Below, piece after piece: positions 5,861 to 7,544 of a stretch of 7,544 nt of DNA; the first letter of the stretch is position 1, and each line of letters opens with the position of its first letter. The notes under the pieces are model-generated. The model searched no databases, was not told the DNA's origin, and saw only the letters and a program-made list of their open reading frames with translations. The position numbers were made by a program, and so were the translations under genes. Origin of the DNA: Promethearchaeia archaeon (GTDB taxonomy: Archaea; Asgardarchaeota; Lokiarchaeia; Sigyniarchaeales; SOKP01); NCBI GenBank assembly GCA_029856295.1, contig JAHQWS010000106.1, forward strand, positions 1 through 7,544, in the 5' to 3' direction.

Positions 5861-6811
5861 TTGAAGAATCCTAACCAAGAAAACCATGAAATCTCCAAAT
5901 GTCAGCATACAAATGTAAAGCGAGATTCAGGATTTCTCGTATGCCAAGATTGTGGCATTGTTTTAGATGAAAATATAGATTTTGTTGATATTATTCCTAT
6001 AGACGATCATTATAAAGAAAGCCAATCTGATTATGAGCGAAATATTAGAGTGAGAGATTCAAAAGCCAAGCAAGATCCACTAATCAAGCAGCAATACGAT
6101 CGAATACAAACCCTGGAAAAATGGTATCGAGATTATCAAACTAGTTTCACAGAGCAGCGAAAGACAATAGAACTTTTGAAGAGTTATGGAATCAATACAG
6201 ATAAAATCAAATATGAGGCAATTAAAAAGAGGTACTTAAGGTATAACAGGAATCACAGAAAATCCTATCAAAATATGGTCATTATATTTCTCGCAATAGT
6301 ATGGATGGAAATAAAAGATACGACTAATATTAGAATAGAGCGTTTTATAGAAATCTCTAATAAACTAGGACACAAAATAAACAAGAAGATGCTCAATAAT
6401 GCGATGTTAAAAATAAAAAAATCAGAAAAAATGTGGAAAAAACTTAAAACTACTGAAGATATAGAAAAAGAAATAAAAAACAGAATAAAAATTCTTTTTG
6501 GAAAGGATTTACACAATATTCCCTATGAAAAAGTAAAAGAATATATCCACAGTAGAAGTGAATATAATAAATTACAAGTTGAAATGCAATTAATAGCCGA
6601 TCGTATACTCAACGAAATTTCTTATAATCATTTAAAAAATCTAAATTATAAAGCCTTTACTGCGGGATTAATTTATTATACCGGACAATGCTTAGAGAAT
6701 CGTAAAATATTTACACAAAGCTTGATTGAAGAGGCTACAAAATTCTCAAGCACTACGATTAGGAAAAAATTTCACATTTTAAAAGAGACACTAGGGCCCC
6801 CTAAGCAATAA
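5861..6811 (+). CDS. Divergent TFIIB/TFB-like transcription factor, TTG start
   Basis: A remote TFB relative, 316 residues. The N-terminal zinc ribbon is clear but of CxH/CxxC type: Cys14, His16, Cys28, Cys31 followed by G-I-V-L. The linker helix Y-D-R-I-Q-T-L-E-K-W-Y (79-89) resembles the Y-R-L-R-K-W-Q helix of TFBs. Only about 45 residues separate ribbon and helix, and the usual W-R-A-F and H-D-K-G-L-S-T reader motifs are absent. Cyclin repeat 1 (about 100-200) is barely recognisable. Repeat 2 (about 240-308) is better, with Y-K-A-F-T-A-G-L-I-Y-Y, F-T-Q-S-L-I-E-E-A and S-T-T-I-R-K-K-F. A lysine-rich stretch (about 180-230) joins them. No ATG occurs in the first 138 codons; the frame opens at 5804 and TTG 5861 is the only conventional start. 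It is more AT- and lysine-rich than the first TFB, suggesting fast evolution. It may be a specialised initiation factor or a competitor. Confidence 0.8.
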   Translation: MKNPNQENHEISKCQHTNVKRDSGFLVCQDCGIVLDENIDFVDIIPIDDHYKESQSDYERNIRVRDSKAKQDPLIKQQYDRIQTLEKWYRDYQTSFTEQRKTIELLKSYGINTDKIKYEAIKKRYLRYNRNHRKSYQNMVIIFLAIVWMEIKDTTNIRIERFIEISNKLGHKINKKMLNNAMLKIKKSEKMWKKLKTTEDIEKEIKNRIKILFGKDLHNIPYEKVKEYIHSRSEYNKLQVEMQLIADRILNEISYNHLKNLNYKAFTAGLIYYTGQCLENRKIFTQSLIEEATKFSSTTIRKKFHILKETLGPPKQ

Positions 6812-6846
6812 AGGAAAATGCCCTTTCATTAGTTCCTATTTTTTTA
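6810..6846 (+). terminator. Terminator of the TFB-like gene (short hairpin and T7 run)
   Basis: AAAGG at 6810-6814 pairs with CCTTT at 6822-6826, then T7 follows at 6839-6845. The hairpin is short and 12 bases from the T run, so the U-rich tract is the main evidence. Just upstream, inside the last codons, TAGGG-CC-CCCTA (6792-6803) is a second GC-rich palindrome in an otherwise AT-rich gene. Confidence 0.5.
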
Positions 6847-6897
6847 TAAAAAAGTTAATACTAGTGTAAAATAAATCATTATAAAGCATTAATTCAT

Positions 6898-6913
6898 TAA
6901 ATAATTATAATTT
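6898..6913 (+). promoter_or_regulatory. TATA-box candidate for the P-type ATPase gene
   Basis: TAAATAATTATAATTT predicts a start near 6930 and a leader of about 16 bases before the ATG at 6946. No Shine-Dalgarno sequence is present in that leader. The local background is nearly all A/T, so precision is low. Confidence 0.3.
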
Positions 6914-6945
6914 GAGTAAGGCAAATTTTTTCTAAATATTTTAAA

Positions 6946-7544
6946 ATGACACAAGAACATGGTATAAAGAAGAACTATTATTATCAATCTTTAGATGAAT
7001 TAATCACAGAACTTAATACTGATTCCAATAATGGCTTAAAATCTGAACAATTGGAAGATAAATATCTCGAATTTGGGTATAATGAACTTCCAAAGATTAA
7101 GAAATCTTTATGGAAAATATACCTAGCTCCGATATTCAACTTTTTAATCGTAATTTTGATAATAACGGGAGCAATAATTATCATTTTAGGGCAACCAGAG
7201 TCAACAATTATAACTTTTACAGTTGTTATTATAAATTCAGGAACAGCAATTGGTCAGCAATATAGAGCTCAAAAGGCCTTAGAGTCGCTACAGCGAATTG
7301 CTGGTCTAAAAACATCGGTTTTGAGGGATGGGTTTGAATTTGAAATCCCTACTCAAGAGTTAATACCAGGAGATATTATCTTATTGAAAGAAGGGGATAA
7401 AATACCTGCTGAAAGTAGAATAATAGAATATATGAATCTCACAATCGATGAAGCTCCATTAACTGGTGAAAGTGAACCTGTGGTAAAAAATAATCAAATT
7501 ATTGAAAAGAATAACAGTGTACCAATCCAAGAACAGCATAATAT
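6946..7544 (+). CDS. P-type cation-transporting ATPase, N-terminal part (truncated by window edge)
   Basis: The first 199 residues of an ATP-driven cation pump, probably of the P2 (Ca2+-ATPase/Na+,K+-ATPase-like) group. Order: cytoplasmic N-terminal domain with Y-Q-S-L-D-E-L (13-19) and F-G-Y-N-E-L-P (43-49); helix M1 about 62-82; helix M2 about 86-104; an amphipathic Q-Y-R-A-Q-K-A-L-E-S-L segment (105-115); then the actuator domain with L-I-P-G-D-I-I-L-L-K-E-G-D-K-I-P-A (139-155) and D-E-A-P-L-T-G-E-S (168-176). T-G-E-S is the dephosphorylation loop. The phosphorylated D-K-T-G-T site and ion-binding helices M4-M6 lie beyond the window, so the ion cannot be named. No stop occurs before the edge. 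The ATG at 6946 gives a normal P2 N-terminus. It is co-directional with the TFB-like gene but separated by a terminator candidate. Confidence 0.92.
   Translation, partial: MTQEHGIKKNYYYQSLDELITELNTDSNNGLKSEQLEDKYLEFGYNELPKIKKSLWKIYLAPIFNFLIVILIITGAIIIILGQPESTIITFTVVIINSGTAIGQQYRAQKALESLQRIAGLKTSVLRDGFEFEIPTQELIPGDIILLKEGDKIPAESRIIEYMNLTIDEAPLTGESEPVVKNNQIIEKNNSVPIQEQHN

Noticed and set aside
6268..6516. 82-codon hydrophobic minus-strand frame
   Set aside because: It is the complement of a lysine-rich coding stretch; AAA/AAT codons read backwards give Phe/Ile and mimic a membrane protein.
6792..6803. TAGGG-CC-CCCTA palindrome as an operator or attachment site
   Set aside because: It lies within the last codons of the TFB-like gene near a terminator and has no second copy in the window.
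6984..7184. 66-codon minus-strand frame
   Set aside because: Antisense to the P-type ATPase N-terminus, which has clear family motifs.

Overview
The window is a chromosomal segment from an AT-rich archaeon. Two TFIIB/TFB-type general transcription factor genes lie about 0.8 kb apart. Several genes are preceded by TATA-like boxes with short leaders, gene ends are followed by U-rich tracts, and there is a tungsten/molybdenum aldehyde ferredoxin oxidoreductase of a kind typical of anaerobes. An Asgard (Lokiarchaeia-like) anaerobe fits the base composition and the mix of genes, but that placement is an inference, not something the sequence proves. I saw no RNA gene, CRISPR array, insertion sequence or phage gene.

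Layout. (1) Bases 2-649, +: C-terminal half of a major facilitator transporter that enters from the left edge. (2) 765-1313, +: a six-helix membrane protein of unknown function, with its own promoter and a U-rich end. (3) 1391-3121, -: a complete AOR-family oxidoreductase, convergent with gene 2. (4) 3233-3754, -: a small FMN nitroreductase. (5) 3755-4097: a 343-base AT-rich divergent control region with several TATA-like boxes and a near-perfect 17-base palindrome about where transcription of the next gene should begin. (6) 4098-5036, +: a TFB with both cyclin repeats well conserved but with an altered first zinc half-site. (7) 5125-5694, -: a four-helix membrane protein that looks like a duplicated two-helix unit. 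(8) 5861-6811, +: a very divergent, lysine-rich TFB-like protein starting at TTG, with a CxH/CxxC zinc ribbon and no recognisable B-reader. (9) 6946-7544, +: the N-terminal 199 residues of a P-type cation ATPase running off the right edge.

How the genes relate. There is no obvious multi-gene operon; most genes appear to have their own promoter and terminator. The two redox enzymes on the minus strand (AOR family and nitroreductase) are neighbours in the same direction but are separated by a U-rich tract and a new promoter candidate, so co-transcription is doubtful. The most interesting part is the right half: two unlike TFB paralogues interleaved with membrane-protein genes. The second departs strongly from the family in its zinc ligands, B-reader and composition, which suggests a specialised or auxiliary factor rather than a house-keeping copy. 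Whether it controls its membrane-protein neighbours cannot be told from sequence alone.
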